This document shows, in pieces, positions 18,255 through 26,699 of a stretch of DNA of 64,000 nt. Under the pieces are notes generated by a model, which saw only the letters and a program-made list of their open reading frames with translations, did no database searches and had not been told where the DNA came from. Numbering within the stretch: position 1 is the stretch's first letter; every line of letters begins with the position of its first letter. The translations under genes were made by a program, and so were the position numbers. This stretch comes from Bog-756 sp963701325. Its GTDB lineage: Bacteria; Actinomycetota; Acidimicrobiia; Acidimicrobiales; RAAP-2. The DNA lies in the NCBI GenBank assembly GCA_963701325.1, contig OY969604.1, forward strand, positions 2,170,001 through 2,234,000, read 5' to 3'.

Positions 18255-18327
18255 GGTCGGGTAGCTCAGTTGGTAGAGCGCGCGCCTGAAAAGCGTGAGG
18301 TCACCGGATCGACGCCGGTCCCGACCA
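18255..18327 (+). tRNA. tRNA-Phe (anticodon GAA) with atypical T loop
   Basis: Acceptor GGTCGGG/CCCGACC, D stem GCTC/GAGC, anticodon stem CGCGC/GCGTG with loop CTGAAAA and T stem ACCGG/CCGGT give a full cloverleaf with discriminator A and no CCA. The T loop reads ATCGACG (18308-18314), so A replaces the near-universal T at position 54. It lies 20 bases after tRNA-Asp and may share its transcript. Confidence 0.9.
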
Positions 18328-18561
18328 CTGAGCCAGCATCGCAAGCTCCAGGCGCTGTGCTTCGTGCGAGCCTGGCTGTGTCGCTGACGTCCCTCGGTGG
18401 TGGCGCCCTCGAGCAGACCTCCCGTGGGTGTTCGCGGCGAATTCGGTCTATGGCCGAAGCATATGAAATAGACCGTCTCGCGCTCTCCTCCCTCTTCTTC
18501 CCTTCGCTTTGTCGTGGCTCCTCCCCGGCCTGGCGGGTCCCCTTTAGCTTGGCAGAGCCTC
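18328..18561. other. Non-coding gap after tRNA-Phe, holding a 7-bp inverted repeat
   Basis: No convincing gene is seen here. The one ordered element is GGTCTAT (18445-18451) facing ATAGACC (18468-18474), a perfect 7-bp inverted repeat separated by 16 bases, followed by a pyrimidine-rich stretch (about 18478-18510). The spacing suits a dimeric repressor site or a weak hairpin. No role is assigned. Confidence 0.4.
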
Positions 18562-18590
18562 TTGACAACTGTCATATTCCGATATATCGT
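18562..18590 (+). promoter_or_regulatory. Candidate promoter/operator of the padR gene
   Basis: A perfect -35 TTGACA (18562-18567) is followed by TATATC at 18583 (15-bp spacer) or TATCGT at 18585 (17-bp spacer). The -10 region lies inside the perfect palindrome CGATATATCG (18580-18589). A second inverted repeat, GACA-AC-TGTC, overlaps the -35 box. Palindromes over both promoter boxes fit autorepression by the PadR protein encoded about 90 bases downstream. Confidence 0.5.
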
Positions 18591-18679
18591 GAGTGCACGT
18601 GAGCAGTCCGGATAGAGACGCTCAGCGGCTCCGGTCACGAGGACCGGGTCCGCACACCATCGAACAGGAGACAGATCAC

Positions 18680-19405
18680 ATGCATGGACACGACCATGGA
18701 CATGGACACCAGCACAACAGGGGCAACAGAGGACCCGCCGGACCCTGGACCGGGTCGGGCGCCGGCGACCCGTCGGAGGGCGCGGTGCGCGGCCGGGGTC
18801 GGGGGCGCGGACGAGGGCCGGACGGCTTCGGCCAGGGTCCGGGTTGGGGCTTCGGCCGCGGATTCGGCCGGGGTCAGAAGGTCGGCCGCGGCGACGTGCG
18901 CGCGGCCATCCTGGCCCTCCTCAACGAGGAGCCGATGCACGGCTACCAGATCATCACCGAGCTCACCGAGCGGAGCGAAGGGCAGTGGCGGCCGAGCCCC
19001 GGGTCGGTCTACCCGACCCTCCAGGCGCTCGAGGACCAAGGACTGGTCACCGCCGACAAGTCGGAGGGTCGCCGGGTGTTCCGGTTGACCCCTGAGGGGA
19101 AGACCGAGGCCGAAGCGGCGGGCGACGGACCCGCCCCGTGGGAGGTGGCCTCCCGCGGCGCCAACCGTTCGCTGGTCGACCTCCGGAGCCTCATGGGCGA
19201 GGTGGCCGCGGCCACCATGCAGGTGGGCAGGGCCGGCAGCGAGAGCCAGGTCAAGACCGTCGCCGAGATCCTCGCCGAGACCCGTCGCCGCATCTACCTC
19301 ATCCTCGCCGACGGCAGCCCGAGCACTGATGCTCCCGACCAGACCGGCGGGACCGGCGGAACGGGCGGGGCAGAGGGAGCAGTGCAGTCGGGGCCGGGGG
19401 CGTGA
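18680..19405 (+). CDS. PadR-family transcriptional regulator with His/Gly-rich N-terminal tail
   Basis: The protein is 241 residues from ATG 18680, which has an AGGAG-like ribosome site about 10 bases upstream. The PadR winged helix spans about residues 72-145: VRAAILALLNEEPMHGYQI, PSPGSVYPTLQALEDQGLV and GRRVFRLTPEGK. The first 15 residues are HGHDHGHGHQHN-like, a pattern typical of metal-binding tails, followed by Gly/Arg-rich repeats with several GFGRG-like units. A helical C-terminal dimerisation part follows. PadR proteins are usually autoregulated repressors. The His-rich tail suggests metal sensing or storage, but that is inference. No obvious efflux target gene is adjacent. Confidence 0.85.
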   Translation: MHGHDHGHGHQHNRGNRGPAGPWTGSGAGDPSEGAVRGRGRGRGRGPDGFGQGPGWGFGRGFGRGQKVGRGDVRAAILALLNEEPMHGYQIITELTERSEGQWRPSPGSVYPTLQALEDQGLVTADKSEGRRVFRLTPEGKTEAEAAGDGPAPWEVASRGANRSLVDLRSLMGEVAAATMQVGRAGSESQVKTVAEILAETRRRIYLILADGSPSTDAPDQTGGTGGTGGAEGAVQSGPGA

Positions 19406-19411
19406 CCGCCG

Positions 19412-19435
19412 CCCGGCCGGGTCCAGCCGGCCGGG
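19412..19435. terminator. Bidirectional hairpin between convergent padR and pyrE
   Basis: CCCGGCCGG (19412-19420) and CCGGCCGGG (19427-19435) form a perfect 9-bp stem with a 6-base loop exactly between the stop codons of padR and pyrE. There is no T tract, so it may act as a GC-rich actinobacterial terminator in either direction. Confidence 0.6.
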
Positions 19436-19436
19436 T

Positions 19437-20006
19437 TCAGGCGCCCTCGTAGGGGAACCCGAGGTCCGGCGCAGTCAGCAGCGCACGGAAGGCCAGCCCC
19501 TCGGCGGCGGCCATCCCCGCGCAGGTGCCGCCACGGTCGACCACCGCGACCAGCAGCACGGGCACCGCGCCGGCCTCCACGACCGCGTGTGCCGCCTCGA
19601 GCAGCGAGGTGCCCCGTGTCACCGTGTCCTCGGTGACCACGACCCGGTCGCCGGGATCGAGGGCCCCAGCGATCCGGCCGCCACCGCCGTGGTCCTTGGC
19701 GTCCTTTCGAACGCTGAACGCGTTGAGCATCCGGCCTCTCGTGGCCGCGATGCCGGCGGTCACGAAGGCGACCGGATCGGCACCCATGGTCAGCCCACCG
19801 ATCGCGGTCGCGTCGTCGGGCAGGACCGAGAGCACGCCGTTGGCCACCAGCAGCATCCCCTCCGGCCGGCAGACCGTCTGCTTCGAGTCGATGAACCAGC
19901 TGCTCGTCCGTCCCGACTTGAGGACGAACGAGCCACGTTTGACCGAGTGCTCGAGGAGGTGCTCCCGCAGCGAAGCGAACTCGGTGTGGGGAACCGAACC
20001 GCTCAC
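19437..20006 (-). CDS. pyrE: Orotate phosphoribosyltransferase
   Basis: The 189-residue cytoplasmic enzyme converts orotate and PRPP to OMP in UMP synthesis. It shows FVLKSGRTSSWFIDSKQTV near the N-terminus, RKDAKDHGGGGRI (mobile loop with catalytic Lys), and the PRPP-binding motif RVVVTEDTVTRGTSLLEA. The GTG start at 20006 overlaps the purM stop (GTGA), so pyrE is the last gene of a purF-purM-pyrE operon, linking pyrimidine to purine synthesis. A hairpin follows immediately after the stop. Confidence 0.93.
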   Translation of the reverse strand: MSGSVPHTEFASLREHLLEHSVKRGSFVLKSGRTSSWFIDSKQTVCRPEGMLLVANGVLSVLPDDATAIGGLTMGADPVAFVTAGIAATRGRMLNAFSVRKDAKDHGGGGRIAGALDPGDRVVVTEDTVTRGTSLLEAAHAVVEAGAVPVLLVAVVDRGGTCAGMAAAEGLAFRALLTAPDLGFPYEGA

Positions 20007-21127
20007 CGCCCGACCGCCCCGGACCCGCTCTCGTCGGGCCACAGCGCGGGGCCGACCAGGTCGACACCGCGTCCGCCCGCAACGACCCGACCGACCGTGA
20101 CCGCAGGCACCCCGGCCCCGGCCAGCGCTCCGAGGGCATCGTCGGCGCTCTCGGGCGCGACCACCAGGATCATGCCGAGGCCGAGATTGAAGACACGGAG
20201 CATCTCGTCGTCGTCGACCGGGCCCAGGCGGCGGATCTCGCCGAAGATCCGCGGCACCTCCCAGGTCCCCCGCTCGACGAGCGCGCGGCATCCGGACGGA
20301 AGCGCGCGCGGAAGGTTCTCCTCGAGCCCTCCGCCGGTGACGTGGGCCGCTGCGTGGACCTCGGCGGCGGCTAGCGCGGCCCGCACGGCGGGGGTGTAGA
20401 TGACCGAGGGTCGGAGGAGCTCGTCGGCGACGGTCGTCGTCGCTCCGGGCCAGGCCGGGGAGTCGAAGGCGAGGCCGACCCGCTCGAGCAGGACGTGGCG
20501 GGCGAGCGTGTAGCCGTTCGAGCGGAGTCCCGGAGAGGGCAGTCCGAGGAGCACGTCGCCGGGCGACACCCTGGACGGACCGAGGATGGCGTCGCGCTCG
20601 ACGACGCCGACCGCGAAGCCGACCAGGTCGAACTCCCCGGGCTCCTGGATACCCGGATGCTCGGCCATCTCACCGCCGAGCAGGGTCGCGCCGACCTGCC
20701 GGCACCCGTCGGCCACACCGGAGACCAGCTCGGCCATCCGGGACGGCACGAGGGCGCCGGTCGAGATGTAGTCGAGGAAGAAGAGCGGCTCGGCACCCTG
20801 GCAGACCAGATCGTCGACGCACATCGCGACCAGGTCGATGCCGATGGTGTCCAGCCGGTCGACGGCCTGGGCCACCGCCGCCTTGGTTCCGACCCCGTCG
20901 GTCGACGCCACGAGCACCGGGTGGTCGTAGCGCGCGGTGTCGAGACCGAAGAGACCACCGAAGCCGCCCACATCGCCGAGCACCTCGGCGCGGCGGGTCG
21001 AGGCGACCATCGGGAGGATGAGCTCGACCGCACGGCGGCCGGCATCGACGTCGACCCCGGTTGCTGAGTAGGTGGCCGACGTGAGGGGATCGGGAGGGGG
21101 TGCCTCGGTCGGCACGCTCCCGCTCAC
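20003..21127 (-). CDS. purM: Phosphoribosylformylglycinamidine cyclo-ligase (AIR synthetase)
   Basis: The 374-residue enzyme closes FGAM to AIR with ATP. Landmarks in order: SATYSATGVDVDAGRRAVEL, VASTDGVGTKAAVA, MCVDDLVCQGAEPLFFLDYI, GATLLGGEMAEHP, LPSPGLRSNGYTLAR and the C-terminal HVTGGGLEENLPR. These cover both lobes of the PurM fold. The GTG at 21127 overlaps the purF TGA (GTGA), and the stop overlaps the pyrE GTG in the same way, so all three are co-translated. Confidence 0.95.
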   Translation of the reverse strand: MSGSVPTEAPPPDPLTSATYSATGVDVDAGRRAVELILPMVASTRRAEVLGDVGGFGGLFGLDTARYDHPVLVASTDGVGTKAAVAQAVDRLDTIGIDLVAMCVDDLVCQGAEPLFFLDYISTGALVPSRMAELVSGVADGCRQVGATLLGGEMAEHPGIQEPGEFDLVGFAVGVVERDAILGPSRVSPGDVLLGLPSPGLRSNGYTLARHVLLERVGLAFDSPAWPGATTTVADELLRPSVIYTPAVRAALAAAEVHAAAHVTGGGLEENLPRALPSGCRALVERGTWEVPRIFGEIRRLGPVDDDEMLRVFNLGLGMILVVAPESADDALGALAGAGVPAVTVGRVVAGGRGVDLVGPALWPDESGSGAVGR

Positions 21128-22593
21128 GCCCGCGAGAGGCCCGCAGTCGCGCGCACGCCCGGCCGTTCGCCGAGCTCCACCCCGACCGGCACCGGGTAGG
21201 TGCCGGTGAGGCAGGCGTCGCAGAAGCCCGCACCGGGGGCGTCGATGGCCTCGACCAGGTGCTCGAGGCTCAGGTACTCGAGCGAGTCGACGTTCAGGAA
21301 CTCGGCGATCTCGTCGGGGCTCTTGACCGCGGCAAGCAACTCGGTGCGGTCGGGCGTGTCGATCCCGTAGAAGCACGGCCACTTGAACGGCGGCGACGAG
21401 ATGCGCAGGTGCACCTCGACGGCACCGGCGTCTCGGAGCATGGTGACCATGGCCCGGGTGGTCGTGCCCCGCACGATGGAGTCGTCGACCACGACGACCC
21501 GCTTGCCGGCGATGTTCTCGCGCAGCGGGTTGAGCTTGCGCCGGACGCCGCTCGCCCGCTCGGCCTGGGTGGGGGCGATGAAGGTGCGCCCGATGTAGCG
21601 GTTCTTGACGAGGCCCTGACCGTAGGGGATGCCCGAGGCGACGGCGTAGCCCTCGGCCGCCGGCACACCCGAGTCGGGGACGCCCATCACCAGGTCGGCT
21701 GCGACCGGGCGCTGGGTGGCGAGCAGCTGGCCCATCCGCCGGCGGGCCCCGTGGACCTCGTTGCCGTAGAGGGTGGTGTCGGGGCGGGCGAAGTAGACGA
21801 ACTCGAAGATGCACAGCTTGGGGTCGATCCGCTCTTCGGGGAAGGGCCGCTCCGAGCGGACCTGGGTGCCGTCGATGATCACCATCTCGCCGGGCTCGAG
21901 CTCGCGCACGAAGGTGGCACCGATGACGTCCAGCGCGGGCGACTCGGAGGCGAGCACCCAGCCTCTCTCGAACTCGTCGGTCGCCTCGAGCCGTCCGAGG
22001 CAGAGGGGACGGAACCCGTTGGGATCGCGGACGCCGATGAGCCGGTCGGCATCGAGCAGGACGAACGAGAAGGCGCCCTCGAGCTGTGGGAGGACCCCGG
22101 CGAGGGCCCGCTCGAGGTCGTCCGCGTCCTCGGCGCGGCTGCGCTCGGGCTGGTCGGGTGGGAAGGCCTGGGCGAGGAGCTCGGCCACCAGGTCGCTGTC
22201 GGAGGAGACCAGGCCGGGCAGCATGTTGGCGACCCCTGCGAGGGAGGTCGTGTTGGTCAGGTTGCCGTTGTGGGCCAGCCCGAACCCGGCCCGCCCGACG
22301 CCGCGGAACGCCGGCTGGGCGTTGGTCCAGTCACTCGAGCCGGCCGTCGAGTAGCGGGTGTGCCCGATGGCCAGATGGCCGCGCAGACCGGAGAGCTTGC
22401 GCTCGTCGAACACGGTGGTCACGAGACCCATGTCCCGCATCACGGTGATGAGGTCGCCGTCGCTGACCGCCATGCCCGCAGACTCCTGGCCACGGTGCTG
22501 GAGAGCGAAGAGCCCGTCGAAGGTCAGGTGTGCCACAGAGCGCCCCGGGGCGTAGACCCCGAAGACTCCGCACGCTTCCTTGGCCTCCATCAT
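21124..22593 (-). CDS. purF: Amidophosphoribosyltransferase (Fe-S type)
   Basis: The 489-residue first committed enzyme of purine synthesis transfers glutamine ammonia to PRPP. The glutaminase nucleophile Cys8 lies after a short leader (MMEAKEACGVFGVY), which in this class is removed by self-processing. LQHRGQESAGMAVSDGDL and the PRPP motif VVVVDDSIVRGTT follow. Four cysteines in LCIFEFVYFARPD, KWPCFYGID and GFCDACLTG match the 4Fe-4S ligands of the Bacillus-type enzyme. Start ATG 22593 or the adjacent 22590. Allosteric AMP/GMP inhibition is known for the family. It leads the purF-purM-pyrE operon. Confidence 0.96.
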   Translation of the reverse strand: MMEAKEACGVFGVYAPGRSVAHLTFDGLFALQHRGQESAGMAVSDGDLITVMRDMGLVTTVFDERKLSGLRGHLAIGHTRYSTAGSSDWTNAQPAFRGVGRAGFGLAHNGNLTNTTSLAGVANMLPGLVSSDSDLVAELLAQAFPPDQPERSRAEDADDLERALAGVLPQLEGAFSFVLLDADRLIGVRDPNGFRPLCLGRLEATDEFERGWVLASESPALDVIGATFVRELEPGEMVIIDGTQVRSERPFPEERIDPKLCIFEFVYFARPDTTLYGNEVHGARRRMGQLLATQRPVAADLVMGVPDSGVPAAEGYAVASGIPYGQGLVKNRYIGRTFIAPTQAERASGVRRKLNPLRENIAGKRVVVVDDSIVRGTTTRAMVTMLRDAGAVEVHLRISSPPFKWPCFYGIDTPDRTELLAAVKSPDEIAEFLNVDSLEYLSLEHLVEAIDAPGAGFCDACLTGTYPVPVGVELGERPGVRATAGLSRA

Positions 22594-22718
22594 CGGTTGG
22601 TCACCGCACGCACCGGGGCTCGTCGGGCTCGTCAGCGACGGAACGGTTGCACCAGCTCCCCGAACCGCTCGCTTCCACTCTAGTGGCCCCCGGAGGAGGG
22701 CCGGTAGCCTCGGTGACG

Positions 22719-23570
22719 ATGATCGACCTGCACACCCACTCGACCGTCTCGGACGGGAGCGACCCGCCCGAGCGGGTGGTCGAGCTGGCCGCGGCAGCCG
22801 GGTGCAGCGCCGTTGCCCTCACCGACCACGACTCTCTGGCCGGTCTGACCGGCGCAGCGGTGCGGGCCGGCGAGCTCGGGATCACCTTCGTCCCGGGGTG
22901 CGAGGTCTCCTGCGTACCGGTGGCCTCGGGGGGCATGCACGTCCTCGTCTACTTCGTCGGGGACGACGGGAGCCCCCTCGGGGCCGAACTGGGCCGGCTC
23001 CGGGAGGACCGGCGCCGACGCAACCTCGCGTTGGCCGACCGGCTCGCTGAGCTCGGCATCCCGGTCACCTTCCCGATGGCCGCGGCGCTCGCCGGCAGCG
23101 AGGAGGGCACCGGGCGGCCCCACTTCGCGGCGGCCATGGTCGCAGCGGGCGTGGTCGGCTCGATCGACGAGGCCTTCGACCGCTTCCTCGGGAACGACGG
23201 CCCGGCCTTCGTGCCCAAGGCCCGGCTGACCGGGGCGGACGTGGCCGGCTTGGCCGAGGCGTCCGGGGGCGTCGCGGTGCTCGCCCATCCCTACAGCCTC
23301 GGCCTCGACGGAACCGAGCTGGCCGACGCCGTGGGCGACCTCGCCGATGCCGGATTCGCCGGTCTCGAGGTCACCTACGGTCGCTACTCGCGCCGTCAGC
23401 GCACCGAACTCGGTCACCTCGCCCGCCGTTTCGGCCTGGTGCCGACGGGTGGATCGGACTACCACGGCGCGTCCAAGCCGGACCTCGCGGTGGGCACCGG
23501 ACGCGGCGACCTGCGGGTCGCGAACCGGGTGCTCGGGCAACTCGCAGCCCGCCGCCCGTCGGCCGCCTGA
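22719..23570 (+). CDS. PHP-domain phosphoesterase
   Basis: The 283-residue cytoplasmic metal-dependent phosphoesterase of the PHP family has metal ligands in IDLHTHSTVSDGSDPPE, LTDHDSL, FVPGCEVS, VLAHPYSLG and TGGSDYHGASKPD. The overall pattern resembles stand-alone TrpH/YciV-like enzymes that hydrolyse nucleoside 3',5'-bisphosphate or 5' RNA ends. ATG 22719 is used; GTG 22713 is possible. It is divergent from purF and ends 20 bases before the purL stop, so it sits inside the purine cluster but reads opposite to it. A role in removing pAp or nucleotide leftovers is plausible and unproven. Confidence 0.85.
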   Translation: MIDLHTHSTVSDGSDPPERVVELAAAAGCSAVALTDHDSLAGLTGAAVRAGELGITFVPGCEVSCVPVASGGMHVLVYFVGDDGSPLGAELGRLREDRRRRNLALADRLAELGIPVTFPMAAALAGSEEGTGRPHFAAAMVAAGVVGSIDEAFDRFLGNDGPAFVPKARLTGADVAGLAEASGGVAVLAHPYSLGLDGTELADAVGDLADAGFAGLEVTYGRYSRRQRTELGHLARRFGLVPTGGSDYHGASKPDLAVGTGRGDLRVANRVLGQLAARRPSAA

Positions 23571-23589
23571 GCCCCGGACGGGTGATCGC

Positions 23590-25901
23590 TCAGTTGGTCA
23601 CCGGGGCGAGGCCGTCGAGCAGATCGGGCAGGCGTCCGCGCCAGGACCGGACGGTCTCGTCGAGGTCGAGATCCACGAGGTCCTCGATGACGATGCGGTC
23701 CCCCCCGCCGTCCCGAGCACCCGGAAGGCGACGCCGGCTTCGGCGGCCCGGGCGGTGAGCTCGTGGCTCCGGGTCGTACAGACGACCACCCGCGAGGGGG
23801 CTTCGGTGAACAGCTCGTGGTGGTCGGCCACCCCGGCGACCCGGACCCCGATACCCGAGCGGACGGCCAGCTCGGCGAGTGCGACACCGAGGCCCCCGCC
23901 GGACACGTCGTGCACGCCGTCGAGGAGCCCGTCCCCGCCGGCCACCCCGACGGCCACCTGGGCGGCCACGAACCCGACCAGGCGCCGGTGACCGGCGAGA
24001 TCGAGCGGTGGGAGGGTCCCGTTGCGGTGCCCCCTCCGCTCGATCGCCCAGCGCGACCCGGCCAGCGAGGGTGGGCCGCGCCGGCCGCCGGCGGTGCCGA
24101 CGCCGGCGTCGAGGAGCACCAGCGTGCCGCCCTCCACCAGGGTGATCCCCGGCGGCCGGGCGGCGAGACGCTCGATGAGCCCGAGCGCGCCGATGACCGG
24201 GGTCGGGTCGATGTCGGCTCCGAGGCTCTCGTTGTAGAGGCTCACGTTGCCACCGATCACCGGGAGGCCGAGGGCGAGGCAGGCCTCGGCCATGCCGTCG
24301 ACGGCCTCGGACAGCTGCCACATGACCTCGGGGTGCTCGGGGTTGCCGAAGTTGAGGCAGTTGACCACCGCCAAGGGGACCGCGCCCGAACAGGCCAGGT
24401 TGAGGGCGGCCTCGGCCACGGTGGACGCGGTGCCGGCCCTCGGGTCGATCGCGCACCAGGCCGGGTTCGAGTCGGTGGTCAGGGCGAGACCGCGCTCCGA
24501 GGGCGGCAGGCCGGGTGCGGCCAGGCGGAGCACCGCGCTGTCCCCGCCCGGGCCCTCGACCGTGTTGAGGAAGAGCTGGTGGTCGTACTGGCGATAGACC
24601 CAGGACGGGTCGGCCAGCAGGGCGAGGACGTCCGGACCGCAGTCGGTCGGGGCCGGCAGGGTCCCGGGGTCGTCGGCCCGCCGGGCCTCCAAGTCGGTCG
24701 GTCCGGCCAGGGGGCGGTGGTAGAGCGGCGCCTCCTCCGAGAGGGCGGCGGCCGGGACGTCACCGAGCACCGCCCCGTCGAATCGGTCGAGGATGCGGAG
24801 GCGGCCCGGCTCCCCCGCCGGCGGCTCGGTCACCCGGCCAACGACGGCCGCGGTCACCTCCCACCTCCGGCAGACCTCCTCCACCCGGGGCAAATCGGCG
24901 GGGGTCACGATCGCCAGCATCCGCTCCTGGCTCTCGGAGGTCATGACCTCGTAGTCGGCCATCGCCGGCTCGCGACGCGGCACGGCGGAGACGTCGACGT
25001 CCATCCCGAGGCCGGCGCGGGCCGCCGTCTCACTGGTGGCGCAGACCAGGCCGGCGCCACCGAGGTCCTGGATGCCGACGACCAACTTGGCGTCGAGCAT
25101 CTCGAGGCATGCCTCGATGAGACGCTTCTCCTCGTAGGGGTCGCCGACCTGCACGCTCGGGCGCTTGGCCGCGTCGGCGGCCGCGTCGGCAGCCCCGAAA
25201 CCGGCCGAGGCCAGCACGCTGACCCCGCCGATGCCGTCACGGCCGGTCGAGGACCCGAGCAGGACGGCCAGGTTGCCCACCCCGGAGGCCTGGCCCAGCA
25301 CCAGGCGCTCCCGCGGGAGCACTCCCATGCACAACACGTTGACCAGGGGATTCTGGGCATAGCAGGGGTCGAAGGTGAGCTCGCCGCCGATCGTGGGCAC
25401 CCCGACCGAGTTGCCGTACCCGGAGATGCCCGCCACGACCCCCTCGATCAGCCACTGCTGGCGGGCGTCGCCCGGGTCGCCGAAGAAGAGCGGGTCCATC
25501 ACCGCGATCGGACGGGCGCCCATCGTGAAGATGTCCCGGAGGATGCCGCCCACCCCGGTGGCCGCCCCCTGGTAGGGCTCGATGGCTGAGGGGTGGTTGT
25601 GCGACTCGATGCGGATGGCCACCGCGATGCCGTCTCCGGCATCGACGACGCCTGCGTTCTCACCGGGACCCACCAGGACGTGGGGAGCGTCGGTCGGCAG
25701 GCGCTTCAGGTGGACCCGCGACGACTTGTACGAGCAGTGCTCGCTCCACATCACGGCGAACAGGGCGAGCTCGAGGTGGTTGGGGGGACGCCTGAGGATC
25801 GCCTCGACCTCGTCGCGCTCCGCGTCGGTCAGGCCGAGTGCCCGATGGAGCGACGCGTCACCGGTCGAGCCGGCCGACCGCTCTGCTGCACGCTGCTCCA
25901 T
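23590..25901 (-). CDS. purL: FGAM synthase large subunit (small PurL form), 3' end frameshifted
   Basis: The ATP-dependent enzyme converts FGAR to FGAM using ammonia channelled from PurQ. Present are LALFAVMWSEHCSYKSSR, GPGENAGVVDAGDGIAVAI, ESHNHPSAIEPYQGAATG, GGVPTIGGE-type glycines, the second half starting at ALTTDSNPAWCAIDP and VSGGGLGVALAELA. Near the end the frame is lost in a run of seven G (23700-23706). One more G would continue RVLGTAGG into DRIVIEDLVDLDLD and the stop at 23590, giving about 770 residues, the normal length of the small form. The separate purS and purQ genes 1.5 kb away fit this three-subunit type. Confidence 0.92.
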
Positions 25902-26246
25902 TCGTCCGAGCGTACCTGCCGGTCACCATCCTCCATGAGTGGTACCGGTGGCATGGACGCTGCTCCACCATCGGATGCCGCGGGGCCTGGACGGTCGTGC
26001 ATTTTGTCGCTATCGGAGCAGGCGTCGTGTTCGACGCCGACCAGCTTCCGTCGGTCCTTTCGAGCAGTGCTGCAGGTAGGAGGACCGTCCATTGATGCCA
26101 AAGAACGGAGCTCTCAATCGGTGATCCAGATGTTCATCCATCGAACCCCCAGCCTGTACGCACTCGAGTGCGAAAACGATTGCAACCGACTCCTATGTGA
26201 CGGTTCCGGGTTTGCCCCGAATGGATCGCTCTGAGAAGCTGACGAG
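25902..26246. other. Non-coding divergent region between purL and a plus-strand gene
   Basis: This stretch of about 345 bases separates the purL start from the small basic-protein gene. No open frame with recognisable protein features is seen on either strand. It should hold both promoters, but no strong -35/-10 pair was found, and no riboswitch-like fold was recognised by eye. Confidence 0.4.
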
Positions 26247-26678
26247 ATGCCTTCGACCACCACAGGGACATCCCGCAAGAAGACGCCGATGTCCGACGCC
26301 CACAAGGCCGCGCTGGCAAAGGGACGGGAAGAGGGGCGCATCGTGCGCCAGTACCTCGAGGCCCTCGAGGCGACCAAGCCCCGCCGGGGCCGCAAGCGCA
26401 CCCCGGATTCGATCCGCAAGCGGCTGACGACCATCGAGTCGTCCCTCGGCACCGCGGATCCGCTTGCCAAGCTGCACCTGGTCGAGGAACGCCAGCGCCT
26501 CGAGGCCGAGCTCGCCCACAGCGGCGACACGGTCGATCTGGCCGGCATCGAGAAGAGCTTCGTGAAGGTTGCCCGCCCCTACGGCGAGCGCAAGGGCATC
26601 TCGTATTCGGCGTGGCGGACGGTCGGGGTCAGTGCCTCGGTCCTCCAGCAGGCCAAGATCCCCCGCACCCGCGGCTGA
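26247..26678 (+). CDS. Small basic protein of unknown function
   Basis: The 143-residue soluble protein starts at ATG 26247. A Lys/Arg/Thr-rich N-terminus (residues 1-20, TSRKKTPMSD) is followed by a long charged helix (about 20-45 and 55-90, including RRGRKRTPDSIRKRL and PLAKLHLVEERQRLEAEL, probable coiled coil). A C-terminal block reads SFVKVARPYGERKGISYSAW, ending in VGVSASVLQQAKIPR. The last block looks like a compact conserved domain, possibly nucleic-acid binding. I do not recognise a characterised family. It is the only plus-strand gene between purL and purQ, so any tie to purine synthesis is unclear. Confidence 0.75.
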   Translation: MPSTTTGTSRKKTPMSDAHKAALAKGREEGRIVRQYLEALEATKPRRGRKRTPDSIRKRLTTIESSLGTADPLAKLHLVEERQRLEAELAHSGDTVDLAGIEKSFVKVARPYGERKGISYSAWRTVGVSASVLQQAKIPRTRG

Positions 26679-26699
26679 CCCCTCCGCACCGCCGGCGGG

